From: CALMEH01 sp031409875
GTDB lineage: Bacteria; Acidobacteriota; Blastocatellia; Pyrinomonadales; Pyrinomonadaceae
NCBI GenBank assembly: GCA_031409875.1
Contig: JANNYB010000158.1
Coordinates: 1-64,000, forward strand
Direction: 5' to 3'
Length of the DNA stretch: 64,000 nt
Shown piece after piece: positions 7,673-16,476 of the stretch. Numbering within the stretch: position 1 is the stretch's first letter; each line of letters starts with the position of its first letter. The notes beneath the pieces are model-generated. The model worked only from the letters and a program-made list of their open reading frames with translations, was not told the origin of the DNA and did no database searches. The position numbers were made by a program, and so were the translations under genes.

Positions 7673-9088
7673 ATGAAAACAGAAATTATCGAAACTTCCG
7701 CCGTTGAACGTGAAATAAAAATTGAAATCGAAGCCGAAACGGTGAAGAATGCTTATCAGAAAATTTGCCAAAAGTATGCGAAAGGAGCGCAAATTCCGGG
7801 TTTTCGCAAAGGTTTTGCGCCGGTTGATGTTGTTAAGACGCGCTTTAAAAGTGAAATTCAAAACGAAACTTTGCAAGAACTTCTTGCAAAATGGGTTACG
7901 CAAGCGATTCAGGAAAGCGGACTTCATCCTTTGAGCGAACCGCAACTGCATCTCGAAGACGCTGAAAACGTCAAATTAAACGGTTCACAACCGCTTTCTT
8001 TGCACGTTCATTTTGAAGTGATGCCGGAAATTCCGACTCCCGAATACAAAGGTTTGGAAGCCGTGCGCCGTGTTAAACCGCTTGTCGGAAATGAAACCGA
8101 CGATTTGATTCAAGAGCGTTTGCAGGAAGGCGCAACACTCGTTCCGGTTGAAGATCGCGCTTCTGAAAAAGGCGATTCTTTGCTCGTTGATTTGGAAGGA
8201 ATTTTTGTGGATTCGCCGGACGAACCGCCGATTACTGCCGCCGATTTGGAAATAAATTTGGGCGATGAATTGATTGAAGAATCGTTCACGAACAATTTAA
8301 TCGGTGTCAAAGAAGACGACGAAAAAGCCTTTACCGTCGTTTATCCCGAAGATTTTACTTCGCCCGTTTTGGCAGGAAAAACCGTTGATTATAAAGCGAA
8401 AATAAAGTCTGTCGGCAAAATGGAAATGCCCGAATTAGACGATGAATGGGCGCAAAGTTTGGACGAAGGTTTTGAAACGCTGGCGGATTTGCGTAGTAAA
8501 TTGTCGGGCGAATTGGAAACGATGGCAAAAGCCGATGCCGATGCGCGTGTGCGAAACGATTTGATTGCGAAAGTGATTGAAAATCACGAGTTTGAAGTTC
8601 CGAATGCGTTGGTTGAAAATCAATCCCGCAATCTTATGAACAATTTTGCGATGGATATGCAACAGCGCGGTGTTGATTTGCAAAGCGTCGGCGAAGATTT
8701 TGTTCAAATGATTTACGAACAAACGCGCACGCAAGCCGTCCGCGACATTCGCGGCGCGATGCTTCTGGAAAAAATCGCCGAACTCGAAAACGTCGAAGTA
8801 ACTCCCGAAGAAATTGCGGCAGAAGTCGAGCAAATGGCGAAATATTATCGCGCCACGCCCGAACAAATCCGCAAATCGCTCGAAGAACAAGGCGGCGACG
8901 CTAACATTGCCCACAGTTTGCGAAACCGCAAAGCTGTCGAAGCAATTGTTTCAAACGCCAAAGTAACCGACGGCGAATGGATTGACGAAACCATCGCGCC
9001 GCAAATAGAAGCGGTTGAAGAAGCAACGGTTGAAGAAGAAAAAACCGAGAAAAAGCCGAAGAAAAAAGCGGCTAAGAAGGATAAGTAA
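7673..9088 (+). CDS. tig: Trigger factor
   Basis: A 471-residue ribosome-associated chaperone and prolyl isomerase. The N-terminal ribosome-binding domain carries 'IPGFRKGFAPVDVVKTRF' near residues 42-59, close to the GFRxGKxP signature. A PPIase domain (about 155-245) and the long helical C-terminal arms follow. The tail is an unusual lysine/glutamate-rich extension (about 440-471, 'KPKKKAAKKDK'). It lies upstream of clpP and clpX, the common tig-clpP-clpX order, but is separated from clpP by 243 bases with a hairpin and a likely promoter. Confidence 0.95.
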   Translation: MKTEIIETSAVEREIKIEIEAETVKNAYQKICQKYAKGAQIPGFRKGFAPVDVVKTRFKSEIQNETLQELLAKWVTQAIQESGLHPLSEPQLHLEDAENVKLNGSQPLSLHVHFEVMPEIPTPEYKGLEAVRRVKPLVGNETDDLIQERLQEGATLVPVEDRASEKGDSLLVDLEGIFVDSPDEPPITAADLEINLGDELIEESFTNNLIGVKEDDEKAFTVVYPEDFTSPVLAGKTVDYKAKIKSVGKMEMPELDDEWAQSLDEGFETLADLRSKLSGELETMAKADADARVRNDLIAKVIENHEFEVPNALVENQSRNLMNNFAMDMQQRGVDLQSVGEDFVQMIYEQTRTQAVRDIRGAMLLEKIAELENVEVTPEEIAAEVEQMAKYYRATPEQIRKSLEEQGGDANIAHSLRNRKAVEAIVSNAKVTDGEWIDETIAPQIEAVEEATVEEEKTEKKPKKKAAKKDK

Positions 9089-9095
9089 TGTTTTT

Positions 9096-9177
9096 TTATC
9101 CACAGATGAACACAGATAAACACAGATGTAAAATCTGATTAAATCATCTGTGTTTATCTGTGTTCATCTGTGGATAA
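9096..9177. repeat. Perfect 33-bp inverted repeat after tig
   Basis: Arms 9096-9128 and 9145-9177 are exact complements made of the repeated word 'CACAGATRAA', with a 16-bp loop. It begins seven bases after the tig stop codon. It could act as a bidirectional structure barrier, but it has no U-tract. Confidence 0.92.
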
Positions 9178-9211
9178 TATTTCTTTGTAATAAAGAATAT
9201 CATTTGAGATT

Positions 9212-9239
9212 TGCATTTTTTCGGAGAAGTTGTAAAATC
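9212..9239 (+). promoter_or_regulatory. Probable sigma-70-type promoter for clpP
   Basis: TTGCAT (9212-9217), a 16-bp spacer and TAAAAT (9234-9239). It lies about 92 bases before the clpP ATG and after the tig hairpin. Judged by eye only. Confidence 0.4.
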
Positions 9240-9331
9240 AAACTCGAATCGGCATTTAGCCGTTTGTTTCTGCAATTTAGCTCCGTCAAATTAAAGTAAT
9301 TCATAAAGAAATCTAAGAGAGAGAAAAAATT

Positions 9332-9919
9332 ATGGCTTTAGTTCCAATGGTTGTCGAGCAAACTTCGCGCGGCGAACGTGCTTTCGACATTTATTCGCGT
9401 CTTTTGAAGGACAGTATTATTTTTATCGGAACGCCGATTGATGATCAAATCGCTAATCTGATTGTCGCCCAGCTTCTTTTTCTCGAAGCCGACGATCCCG
9501 AACGCGACATCAATTTGTATATCAATTCGCCCGGCGGTTCGATTACTGCGGGAATGGCGATTTACGACACGATGCAGTTTATTAAAAACGACGTAACGAC
9601 AATTTGCATCGGACAATGCGCTTCGATGGGCGCGTTATTGTTGACTGCCGGCACGCCCGGCAAGCGTTTTGCTCTGCCGCATTCGCGTGTGCTGATTCAT
9701 CAACCTTCGGGCGGCGCATCAGGTCAAGCGACCGACGTTCGCTTGATGGCGGAAGAAATTATTCGTATGCGTGAACTGACTTCGACGATTTTGGCGAATC
9801 ACACCGGACAATCTTACGAACAAGTCGAAAAAGATGTCGAACGCGACCGCATTTTAACGCCGATTCAAGCCAAAGAATACGGTTTGATTGATGAAGTTAT
9901 CGAACATCGGGAGAAATAA
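9332..9919 (+). CDS. clpP: ATP-dependent Clp protease proteolytic subunit
   Basis: A 195-residue serine protease that forms the tetradecameric chamber fed by ClpX. The triad is Ser98 in 'GQCASMGAL', His123 in 'VLIHQPSGG' and Asp172 in 'VERDR', at the canonical spacing. The ribosome-binding site AAGAGAGAG lies shortly before the ATG. The stop codon is directly followed by a palindromic repeat that fills the whole gap to clpX, so translation of the two genes is not coupled. Confidence 0.97.
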   Translation: MALVPMVVEQTSRGERAFDIYSRLLKDSIIFIGTPIDDQIANLIVAQLLFLEADDPERDINLYINSPGGSITAGMAIYDTMQFIKNDVTTICIGQCASMGALLLTAGTPGKRFALPHSRVLIHQPSGGASGQATDVRLMAEEIIRMRELTSTILANHTGQSYEQVEKDVERDRILTPIQAKEYGLIDEVIEHREK

Positions 9920-10010
9920 GTCTAGGAAGTCTGGGAAGTCTAGGAAGTCTGGGAAGTCAAATTCTTCCCAGACTTTCAAGACTTCCCAGACTTTCAAGAC
10001 TTCCTAGACT
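9920..10010. repeat. Palindromic word repeat filling the clpP-clpX gap
   Basis: The left arm (9920-9957) is a run of 'GAAGTCTRGGAAGTCTGG' words. The right arm (9964-10010) is the imperfect complement. It touches the clpP TAA at one end and the clpX ATG at the other. Confidence 0.9.
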
Positions 10011-11246
10011 ATGATTAGAAGACCTGAAGAAATCCTACGCTGTTCGTTTTGCGGGAAATCGCAGAATGAAGTCAAAAAACTCATTGCCGGACCGAGTGTT
10101 TATATCTGCAATGAGTGTATTGATATTTGTAACGAAATCATCAACGACGACGAACAGCAAGAAATGGCGACGCGCACGGCTTTGCCTAAACCGCAGGAAA
10201 TAAAAGGCTTTCTGGACGAATATGTCATCGGACAAGAGGAAACGAAAAAGCGTCTTTCGGTAGCGGTTTATCAACATTACAAACGCATCGAAATGCTCAA
10301 ACGCCGTTCGGATGTCGAATTACAAAAATCGAATATTTTGCTGATAGGTCCGACGGGAACAGGTAAAACTCTGCTCGCGCAAACGATGGCGCGGGTTTTG
10401 AGCGTGCCGTTTTGCATTGTTGACGCGACAACTTTGACCGAAGCCGGATACGTTGGCGAAGATGTCGAAAATATTTTGCATCGGCTACTTCAATCCGCCG
10501 GCGGCGATGTCGAACGCGCTCAACAGGGAATTATTTACGTTGACGAAATTGATAAAATCTGCCGCAAAGACGACAATCCTTCAATCACCCGCGATGTTTC
10601 GGGCGAAGGCGTTCAGCAGGCATTATTGAAAATTCTCGAAGGAACGGTCGCAAATGTCCCGACGCAAGGCGGGCGCAAACATCCGCAACAAGAATTTACG
10701 CCGATGGATACGACGAATATTTTATTCATCTGCGGCGGCGCGTTTATCGGTTTGGACAGAGTTGTCGATCGCCGTATGCGGAATAAATCGCTCGGTTTTC
10801 AGGCAGACGTAAAATCGAGCAAACAGCGGCAAGACGAAGCTATCGAAATGCTCGAACCCGAAGATTTGATTCATTACGGTTTGATTCCCGAATTCGTTGG
10901 ACGTTTGCCGGTTCTCGGAACTTTGACTGAATTGGACGAAGCGGCTTTGTTACAGATTTTGACCGAGCCGAAAAATTCGCTCGTCAAACAATATCAACGC
11001 AAATTTGAATTCGATAATGTGCGTTTGAAATTTACCGACGACGCGCTCAGAGCCGTTGCCCGACAAGCAGTTTTGCGAAAAGTCGGCGCACGCGGGTTAA
11101 TGATGATTCTCGAAGAAATTCTTCTGCAACCGATGTATCACATTCCGTCGCAGAAAAAAGTCAAAGAAATCGTCATCACCAAAGATATGGTCGAACGCAA
11201 AGCTCCGGTTTTTGAAGTCATTCGGGAATTGGAAGAAGCTGCATAA
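10011..11246 (+). CDS. clpX: ATP-dependent Clp protease ATPase subunit ClpX
   Basis: A 411-residue AAA+ unfoldase partner of ClpP. The N-terminal zinc-binding domain has Cys11, Cys14, Cys33 and Cys36 ('CSFCGKS' and 'CNECIDIC'). Walker A is 'GPTGTGKT' (113-120) and Walker B is 'IIYVDEIDKI' near 177. The ClpP-docking loop region and sensor 2 'GARGL' near 360 are present. The ATG follows the right arm of a palindrome directly, with no Shine-Dalgarno sequence before it. The first residues 'MIRRPEEI' replace the usual short N-terminus, so a later start is not required by alignment. Confidence 0.96.
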   Translation: MIRRPEEILRCSFCGKSQNEVKKLIAGPSVYICNECIDICNEIINDDEQQEMATRTALPKPQEIKGFLDEYVIGQEETKKRLSVAVYQHYKRIEMLKRRSDVELQKSNILLIGPTGTGKTLLAQTMARVLSVPFCIVDATTLTEAGYVGEDVENILHRLLQSAGGDVERAQQGIIYVDEIDKICRKDDNPSITRDVSGEGVQQALLKILEGTVANVPTQGGRKHPQQEFTPMDTTNILFICGGAFIGLDRVVDRRMRNKSLGFQADVKSSKQRQDEAIEMLEPEDLIHYGLIPEFVGRLPVLGTLTELDEAALLQILTEPKNSLVKQYQRKFEFDNVRLKFTDDALRAVARQAVLRKVGARGLMMILEEILLQPMYHIPSQKKVKEIVITKDMVERKAPVFEVIRELEEAA

Positions 11247-11282
11247 TTATAAAAAATCTGAACTTTCGCGTAGAAAAAATTA

Positions 11283-11325
11283 AAAATGCCCGAATATTTG
11301 TTAAAATATTCGGGCATTTTATTTT
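11283..11325. terminator. Bidirectional intrinsic terminator after clpX
   Basis: Arms AAAATGCCCGAATATT (11283-11298) and its complement (11305-11320), then TTTTATTTT. The reverse strand also has a T-tract. It sits between convergent clpX and the CHRD gene. Confidence 0.9.
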
Positions 11326-11366
11326 ATAAAAAATACTCCAATGATTCTCTTGAACTTAATTATTTA

Positions 11367-12086
11367 TTACTCAATCGCAGTAAAATTAATATCTCCGACA
11401 TTATCTGAAACGCTCAGCACTTGTGTCGGATTGATGAAGGTAAAGCGTTTAGCGCGAATGTTTATAATTACCGTTCCAATTTCAATATCGTCGAAGCGAT
11501 AATATCCGAAAACTCCCGTGCGAGTTGTGTGGATTTGCCCGTTGGTTTCCGTTAATGTAACGATTACGTTTCTGATTCCTGCGCCGTTTGCCATAGAAAT
11601 CTGTCCGCCGACGGTAACATTTGCCGCCAATGGAGCCAAAATTTGCCCGCGAATTTCGCCGCCGCCGAAGGTTGATGAATGAATATTAAAATACAAATTT
11701 CCGGCATTTAATGTTGAAACTTGGGCAGGTGAAATAGAAATAACTTGCGAGGAAATATTGCCGTTGGGCAATCCGATTTCGACCGGACCGGAAGCACCGG
11801 TTGCGCCCGAATGAATATGTGCCGCGGTTTGTGCGCCGGACAAACCGCCGAAATTAAGTGTTACCGTAATTTGCGTCTGTGCTTGATTTAAGACAACCGT
11901 TGCCGTGCCTGTTCCGGGCGAATTATTTGCGGGAGTTTCTTGAACGCCGTTCAAGGTAGCCGTAAAATTCGTTTGTGCATTGGCGATAAAACATCCGGCA
12001 AAAAAAACAAATGCGAATGTAATTGCAAAAAGACTCAACTGTTTGGCGGCGAAAACGACAAACAGCGGTTTGATATTGTTTTTCAT
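11367..12086 (-). CDS. Secreted CHRD-domain protein with a carboxypeptidase-regulatory-like tail
   Basis: A 239-residue exported protein. The signal peptide (about 1-38) ends 'CFIANAQ'; the FAGC just before it is a weak lipobox-like alternative. A CHRD domain follows ('TATLNGVQETPANNS', 'AAHIHSGATG', 'NIHSSTFGGGEIRGQIL', about 41-150). The last 80 residues form a beta-sandwich of the carboxypeptidase-regulatory type ('GVFGYYRFDDIEIG'). Almost the same tail ends the delta-60 protein at 35151-37970. The function of CHRD proteins is unclear; a cell-surface role is likely. Confidence 0.8.
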   Translation of the reverse strand: MKNNIKPLFVVFAAKQLSLFAITFAFVFFAGCFIANAQTNFTATLNGVQETPANNSPGTGTATVVLNQAQTQITVTLNFGGLSGAQTAAHIHSGATGASGPVEIGLPNGNISSQVISISPAQVSTLNAGNLYFNIHSSTFGGGEIRGQILAPLAANVTVGGQISMANGAGIRNVIVTLTETNGQIHTTRTGVFGYYRFDDIEIGTVIINIRAKRFTFINPTQVLSVSDNVGDINFTAIE

Positions 12087-12443
12087 AAAATTTTCTCCTT
12101 TTTTTCACTTCAAAAGTAATGCAAATTCGGGTTGAAGTTCAATTAGTTTCAAACAAAAAAGTTAGTCGGCAAAATTACGAGAATTTATCTTAAATACTTC
12201 AAACAAGGCAATTCGGACTAATCTACAGACTTTAATTTTTGTGGATTCAAAATGCTGATGGTGTTTGTTTTAATCCGACTATTATTACGACTTAAAAAAA
12301 TAAATTTTAGAATAGCCGACGGAAAAACTCACACTATATTGAAGTATTCGATATAAAATAAACTTTGGATTCAAAAAAACTCTTTATTTCGAATTCCCCA
12401 AAAATCCAAAATGAAGAGTTTCTCTATTCCCAAGCTACCGAAT
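12087..12443. other. Gene-free gap
   Basis: An AT-rich stretch upstream of the CHRD gene, which has AAAGGAGAAAATTTT before its start (about 12090-12108). I see no RNA gene, repeat or clear terminator in the rest. Confidence 0.5.
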
Positions 12444-13022
12444 TTAGCTGAAGAGGGAAATTTGATTGATTTCGATTTCGGCGTTTTTTAGGCGGATTTT
12501 GAAATCGTAGATTCCTTCGGAAACGAATGGCAGAACGAATTCGCAATATTCATTAAAAGCAACTTTTTCGGTGAAATTGTTTGTTACGATTTCGATTTCG
12601 CCGTTCTTGCAATCGGGGAAGATTTGTCCGCTCGGTTGGCATTTGCCGTTTGCGAAATTTAGGCGCAAATCAATCTCGAAACCGTCGGCGCGGAAAAGCA
12701 TCTGGCGCGTGTCGGAAAATGCAAGGCGTTCGTTGATGGCGAATTCGGGAAGCCAATCGTCGAATGCCAACACGCCGCGCAAGCGTTTTGCAAAAGATGT
12801 TTTTTGTTTTGGCAACTGATAAATGTTCAATAAATGCGCGGTTGCGGCTTGCGGCACGGTTTCCGTTGCGTGCGATTCGGCAAATGCGAAAAAGTTTTGG
12901 AGTTTTTGCAGATTCGCACGGCATTCGGCGCATTCGGCGAGATGTTTGTCGGCGATTTTATCGGACAAACCTGCTTCGGCGAGGTGCACGAGTTGTTCAA
13001 ATTTAATGTGTTGCAAAAACAT
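12444..13022 (-). CDS. Putative zinc-finger anti-sigma factor
   Basis: A 192-residue protein that starts with a helical region carrying 'HLAECAECRANL' (about 27-38), the HxxxCxxC core of the zf-HC2 anti-sigma fold. The rest has no membrane helix. Its C-terminal half is strand-rich and holds two more cysteines. It lies 76 bases downstream of the ECF sigma gene on the same strand, so it is most simply the cognate regulator of that factor. Lack of a transmembrane segment suggests a cytoplasmic anti-sigma factor. Confidence 0.65.
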   Translation of the reverse strand: MFLQHIKFEQLVHLAEAGLSDKIADKHLAECAECRANLQKLQNFFAFAESHATETVPQAATAHLLNIYQLPKQKTSFAKRLRGVLAFDDWLPEFAINERLAFSDTRQMLFRADGFEIDLRLNFANGKCQPSGQIFPDCKNGEIEIVTNNFTEKVAFNEYCEFVLPFVSEGIYDFKIRLKNAEIEINQISLFS

Positions 13023-13044
13023 AAAGCGTAAATTTTAATTTATT

Positions 13045-13064
13045 GAACAAACTAAAGTTTGTTC
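13045..13064. repeat. Short inverted repeat between sigma and anti-sigma genes
   Basis: GAACAAACT and its complement AGTTTGTTC with a two-base spacer, in the 76-bp gap of the operon. It could be an operator or a remnant of a repeat; nothing decides. Confidence 0.45.
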
Positions 13065-13098
13065 TACATTATAAGTCAGTTTAACTGCTGAAAAAATA

Positions 13099-13671
13099 CT
13101 AATCAGGCAATAATTTTATCAATTTTTGTAAGCATCGCGCTCTTGTCGGTCCGATGCTGCCGAGCGGAATTTCTAAAATTGCGGAAATTTCCGTGTAGGA
13201 AACTTGTTCCTGTTCGAGATAAAGCATCGAAATAAGGCGACGACAGCGTTCGTCCATTTGCGACATTGCTTTTTCGATGCTGATTTCTTTTTCGAGGTTG
13301 ATTAAAACTTCATCGGGCAAAGGTGCTTTGTCGGGAAATTCAAAAAAACTTTCTTCTTTCATTTCGTCAAGCGATTTCGGTCGCCCGCGAGTTTCGCGTT
13401 GAATTAAATGAATAGTTTTGTGGCGCGTCGTCGTTGTCAGCCAAACGCGTAAGAATTGCGGTTGTTCGAGCGTGTCGAGTTTTTGAAAAAGCGTCAAAAA
13501 AACATCTTGCAAAACATCCGAAGCCAAATCAACGCCTAATCCGGCACGACGCGGAATCGAAAAAAGCATTTTTTGATACTTCAAAACAATCATTTCCCAA
13601 GCCGCTTCATCGCCGCGCCGACAAGCCGCGACTAATTCTTCGTCAGTTGAAGTTTTTGAAATAATTACCAC
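13099..13671 (-). CDS. ECF-type RNA polymerase sigma factor
   Basis: A 190-residue sigma-70-family regulator. Region 2 spans about residues 10-85, with 'DLASDVLQDVFLTLFQ' for the 2.2 helix and 'FLRVWLTTTTRHKTIHLIQ' for the -10-binding helices. Region 4 (about 130-185) has 'RRLISMLYLEQEQVSYTEIS' and an HTH ending 'GSIGPTRARCLQKL'. The downstream zinc-finger gene is the likely anti-sigma factor. It may control the surface-protein genes nearby, which is inference from position only. Confidence 0.88.
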   Translation of the reverse strand: MVIISKTSTDEELVAACRRGDEAAWEMIVLKYQKMLFSIPRRAGLGVDLASDVLQDVFLTLFQKLDTLEQPQFLRVWLTTTTRHKTIHLIQRETRGRPKSLDEMKEESFFEFPDKAPLPDEVLINLEKEISIEKAMSQMDERCRRLISMLYLEQEQVSYTEISAILEIPLGSIGPTRARCLQKLIKLLPD

Positions 13672-13682
13672 TTTTTTGAAAT

Positions 13683-13765
13683 AAGAAAGCGAGAAAGCGA
13701 GAAGGGGAGATTTAATCTTTGGCGATAATCTCCCCTTCTCATTTTCTCACTTTCTCACTTTCTCG
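13683..13765. repeat. Palindromic word repeat between FG-GAP and sigma genes
   Basis: The left arm holds 'GAGAAAGCGAGAAAGCGAG' words (13683-13712). The right arm (13727-13765) is the complement with extra units. It ends three bases from the stop codon of the FG-GAP gene (13768) and lies just upstream of the sigma gene start. Confidence 0.85.
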
Positions 13766-13767
13766 AA

Positions 13768-15951
13768 TTACGGTGCGTAAATCAAATGAGAAGGCGTATC
13801 GGTCGAGATTCCAAATCTTTGAACGGTCATCGAATCGGTCGAACTGTTCCAAATATACCAACTTCCATCTGAAGGACGATAGACGGCAAAATCAGTGCTT
13901 CCGTCGCCATCGAATTCGACTGGCACGGGAACATCTGTGCCGATACCGAATTTACGGATAATCGTATTTCCGTTAAGCGGGTTATAGACATACCAAATTC
14001 CGGTTGACGGACGATAGATGCCGACATCGGTTACGCCGTCGCCGTCAAAATCGCCGGAAACGGGTTTGTCGCCGTTCAAGCCCCAGTGCATCGCAAACAT
14101 CGTCTGCGTTGAACTCTTGAAGACATACCAATTACCGTTTGACGGACGGAAAACAGCAATATCAGTTCTGCCGTCGCCGTCGTAATCGCCCGAAACAGGT
14201 TTGTCGCCGTTCAAGCCCCAACGCATAATCGTATAGCCGTTGTCAGAACTGCGCCAAACATACCAAGTGCCGTTTGACGGACGGAAAACGGTCAAATCAT
14301 TGATGCCGTCGCCGTCGTAATCGCCAACCATCGGCGTATCTCCGTTTAAGCCGAAACGCTGTGTAACGGTTGTCGAAGTCGCGCTTCGATTGATTGTCCA
14401 AGTTCCGGTCGCAGGAGTAAAGACCGCCAAATCAACCATTCCGTCGCCGTCATAATCGGCTTGAACATTGATGTCTCCGGCGCGTCCCATCGTTTGCACA
14501 CTCGTCGTTGCATCCGAACTGTTCAAAGTGAACCAAGTGTAATTGGAATTTGTCGAACGAAGCACCGAAACATCGGCAAATCCGTCGCCGTCAAAATCTC
14601 CGCGATGATGAAGCGAGCGGATTTGACCGCGAATTTCACCGTTCGGATGATTTGCCGTTTTGATTACGAAATAGAAAAGCCCGTCGCGCAATTGTTCGAC
14701 TTGTTCTTCGCTAACATCGAAGTTTTGCGCCATAACTCTGCCCGAAGTGCCGCCCGGATTGGTTAAAGTAAAGACTGCACTTGCATTTTCGCCCGTCATT
14801 GCCGGACCGTTAATCGTGACGGAAGTTGCCGCGCTGGACAGATTGAAATAACCGAGATTAACGCGAATTTCGTCTTCCGCCGGATTCACGACGATAAAAC
14901 CGCGTCCTCTGCCGTTGGTCGTAACTGCCGGAACAACTTCTTGACCGCGAAGATTGGCGGAAAAAGCACGCGGAACGTGCGGAACAGGTGTGCCGTTCGG
15001 AGTCGGTGTTGCCGTCGGTGTCCCGCTCGGCGTAACGTGCGGAGTCGGTGTCGGCGGCGTAGCCGAGAACGGACCCGAAAGCAGTGTGTTTTCGCCGTTT
15101 CTGACCGACAAAATCGCGCCGCTCGTAACCGTCGGAACAGTTCCGTTATTATCGGTTGTCAAACGCAGACTGCCGCAACGATTTTGAATCGTAATATTGC
15201 CGATTAAAGCACCGCCGAGACTGACGCTCAAAACCGTGCCGTTCGGAACATTTACGGAACTGACCCAAACATTGAGCATTCTTCGCGTGTTCCAAGTTTC
15301 ATAAACCGAATTTCCACGCGGAACAATTCCGTCAATCGCGTTGCCGTTCAAAACCGCAAACAGACGAACTACGGGAATCGGCGTTCCGTTCGGTGTCCCG
15401 CTCGGCGTAACCGTCGGCGAATGGCTCGGCGTTACGGTCGGCGACGGCGTTGACGGTGCAGAAAATGCGCCCGAAACGACGGTCGTTGTGCCGTTTTTCA
15501 CCGTAACCGTGTTGCCGCTGACAACCATCGGAACGGTCGTGTTCGGCGTTGCGGTTGAAAGCGTCAAACGTCCGCGCCGAAACATATCAATCGTCATCGT
15601 GCCGATTTGACCGGCGTTTAAAAATACTTGCACTTGTGTTCCCGCCGTTACATTAACGCCGTTCACATTAACAATCAACTCGCGCACGGTCGTGCCGTCG
15701 GATGTTCTGACATCGTAGGTTGCATAACCGTTTGCGGCGGTCGTCGTTGTCGGCGAACCCGAAGGCGATGCCGACGGCGCGGTCAAAACCGCGACGAGAT
15801 CGGGAAGATTGTTGCTTTGAGCATTGCTCGTGCCGCTCCCGACCTGAAACAAATAGGGCAATGACACCCAAAGGGCGATTGCCGTTAAAATTAGAAAAGT
15901 AGAACGAAGTCTGCTTTTTGATTTGAAAAAAGTTTGATATGCAGTTTGCAT
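13768..15951 (-). CDS. Secreted CHRD/FG-GAP (VCBS) repeat protein
   Basis: A 727-residue exported protein. A basic N-terminus and one hydrophobic segment (about 18-36) act as signal or anchor. Two similar beta domains follow, joined by Pro/Thr/Ser-rich linkers ('TPSPTVTPSHSPTVTPSG' type), then a CHRD domain ('RAFSANLRGQEVVPAVT', about 330-455). The last 270 residues are six FG-GAP/VCBS repeats of about 46 residues ('DYDGDGRTDIAVFRPSNG' type), expected to form a calcium-binding beta-propeller. The same propeller ends the genes at 20925, 32966 and 47182. The role is probably surface adhesion or matrix. Confidence 0.82.
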   Translation of the reverse strand: MQTAYQTFFKSKSRLRSTFLILTAIALWVSLPYLFQVGSGTSNAQSNNLPDLVAVLTAPSASPSGSPTTTTAANGYATYDVRTSDGTTVRELIVNVNGVNVTAGTQVQVFLNAGQIGTMTIDMFRRGRLTLSTATPNTTVPMVVSGNTVTVKNGTTTVVSGAFSAPSTPSPTVTPSHSPTVTPSGTPNGTPIPVVRLFAVLNGNAIDGIVPRGNSVYETWNTRRMLNVWVSSVNVPNGTVLSVSLGGALIGNITIQNRCGSLRLTTDNNGTVPTVTSGAILSVRNGENTLLSGPFSATPPTPTPHVTPSGTPTATPTPNGTPVPHVPRAFSANLRGQEVVPAVTTNGRGRGFIVVNPAEDEIRVNLGYFNLSSAATSVTINGPAMTGENASAVFTLTNPGGTSGRVMAQNFDVSEEQVEQLRDGLFYFVIKTANHPNGEIRGQIRSLHHRGDFDGDGFADVSVLRSTNSNYTWFTLNSSDATTSVQTMGRAGDINVQADYDGDGMVDLAVFTPATGTWTINRSATSTTVTQRFGLNGDTPMVGDYDGDGINDLTVFRPSNGTWYVWRSSDNGYTIMRWGLNGDKPVSGDYDGDGRTDIAVFRPSNGNWYVFKSSTQTMFAMHWGLNGDKPVSGDFDGDGVTDVGIYRPSTGIWYVYNPLNGNTIIRKFGIGTDVPVPVEFDGDGSTDFAVYRPSDGSWYIWNSSTDSMTVQRFGISTDTPSHLIYAP

Positions 15952-16476
15952 TTTTATCTCCTTAGTTTTTTTCCCGTTCGTTGATAATTGCCGATATTGG
16001 GGTTTTCACAAAAAGCGACGAACACATTAAATTTTGATTTTGTAAAAGTTCGCTGAAAACCCGAACTTTTCGTGTTGAATTACTACATCATATAAGTCCG
16101 CAAAAAGTTGCGAAAAATACAATGAGAGAAAATTAAATTCTGAAATCTTTAGGTTTGTAAATTACCTCATTAAATTATAAATTACTCACGCTACGCAGTT
16201 TTGGTTTTTGTCGCTGAAAGCGACTGACATTATAGCCTAGCGAGAATCGCTAGGTCAGTATTGACAATGGATTCCGTCGCTGAAAGCGACGAACAAAAGG
16301 TTGCGGCTATTTGTTGCTCGCCTTCAGCGAGCGAATATTCGATGCAAATCACCTAGCGATTCTCGCTAGGCTATAATGTTGGTCGCTTTCAGCGACAAAG
16401 CAAAAAATTCGTATTTTGCTTAAGGTGGGTAAATTATTGTAATTTGTAATCTGTAATCACAAGTAAAGCGAGCTTG
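15952..16476. other. Gap holding a palindromic element
   Basis: Upstream part: a ribosome-binding region (GGAGATAAAAATG) for the FG-GAP gene. The middle is the 189-bp palindromic element listed separately. The remainder is AT-rich without recognisable features. Confidence 0.5.
16209..16397. repeat. 189-bp palindromic element
   Basis: Outer arms of 47 bp (16209-16255 and 16351-16397) match with two mismatches. Each arm contains its own hairpins (GTCGCTGAAAGCGAC and CTAGCGAGAATCGCTAG). The centre holds more of the same GTCGCTGAAAGCGAC word. No open reading frame and no clear target duplication. It looks MITE-like or like a REP cluster. Confidence 0.8.

Noticed and set aside
9920..10010. Intrinsic terminator between clpP and clpX
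   Set aside because: It has no U-tract and both arms are repeated words; it fits the palindromic repeat class better.
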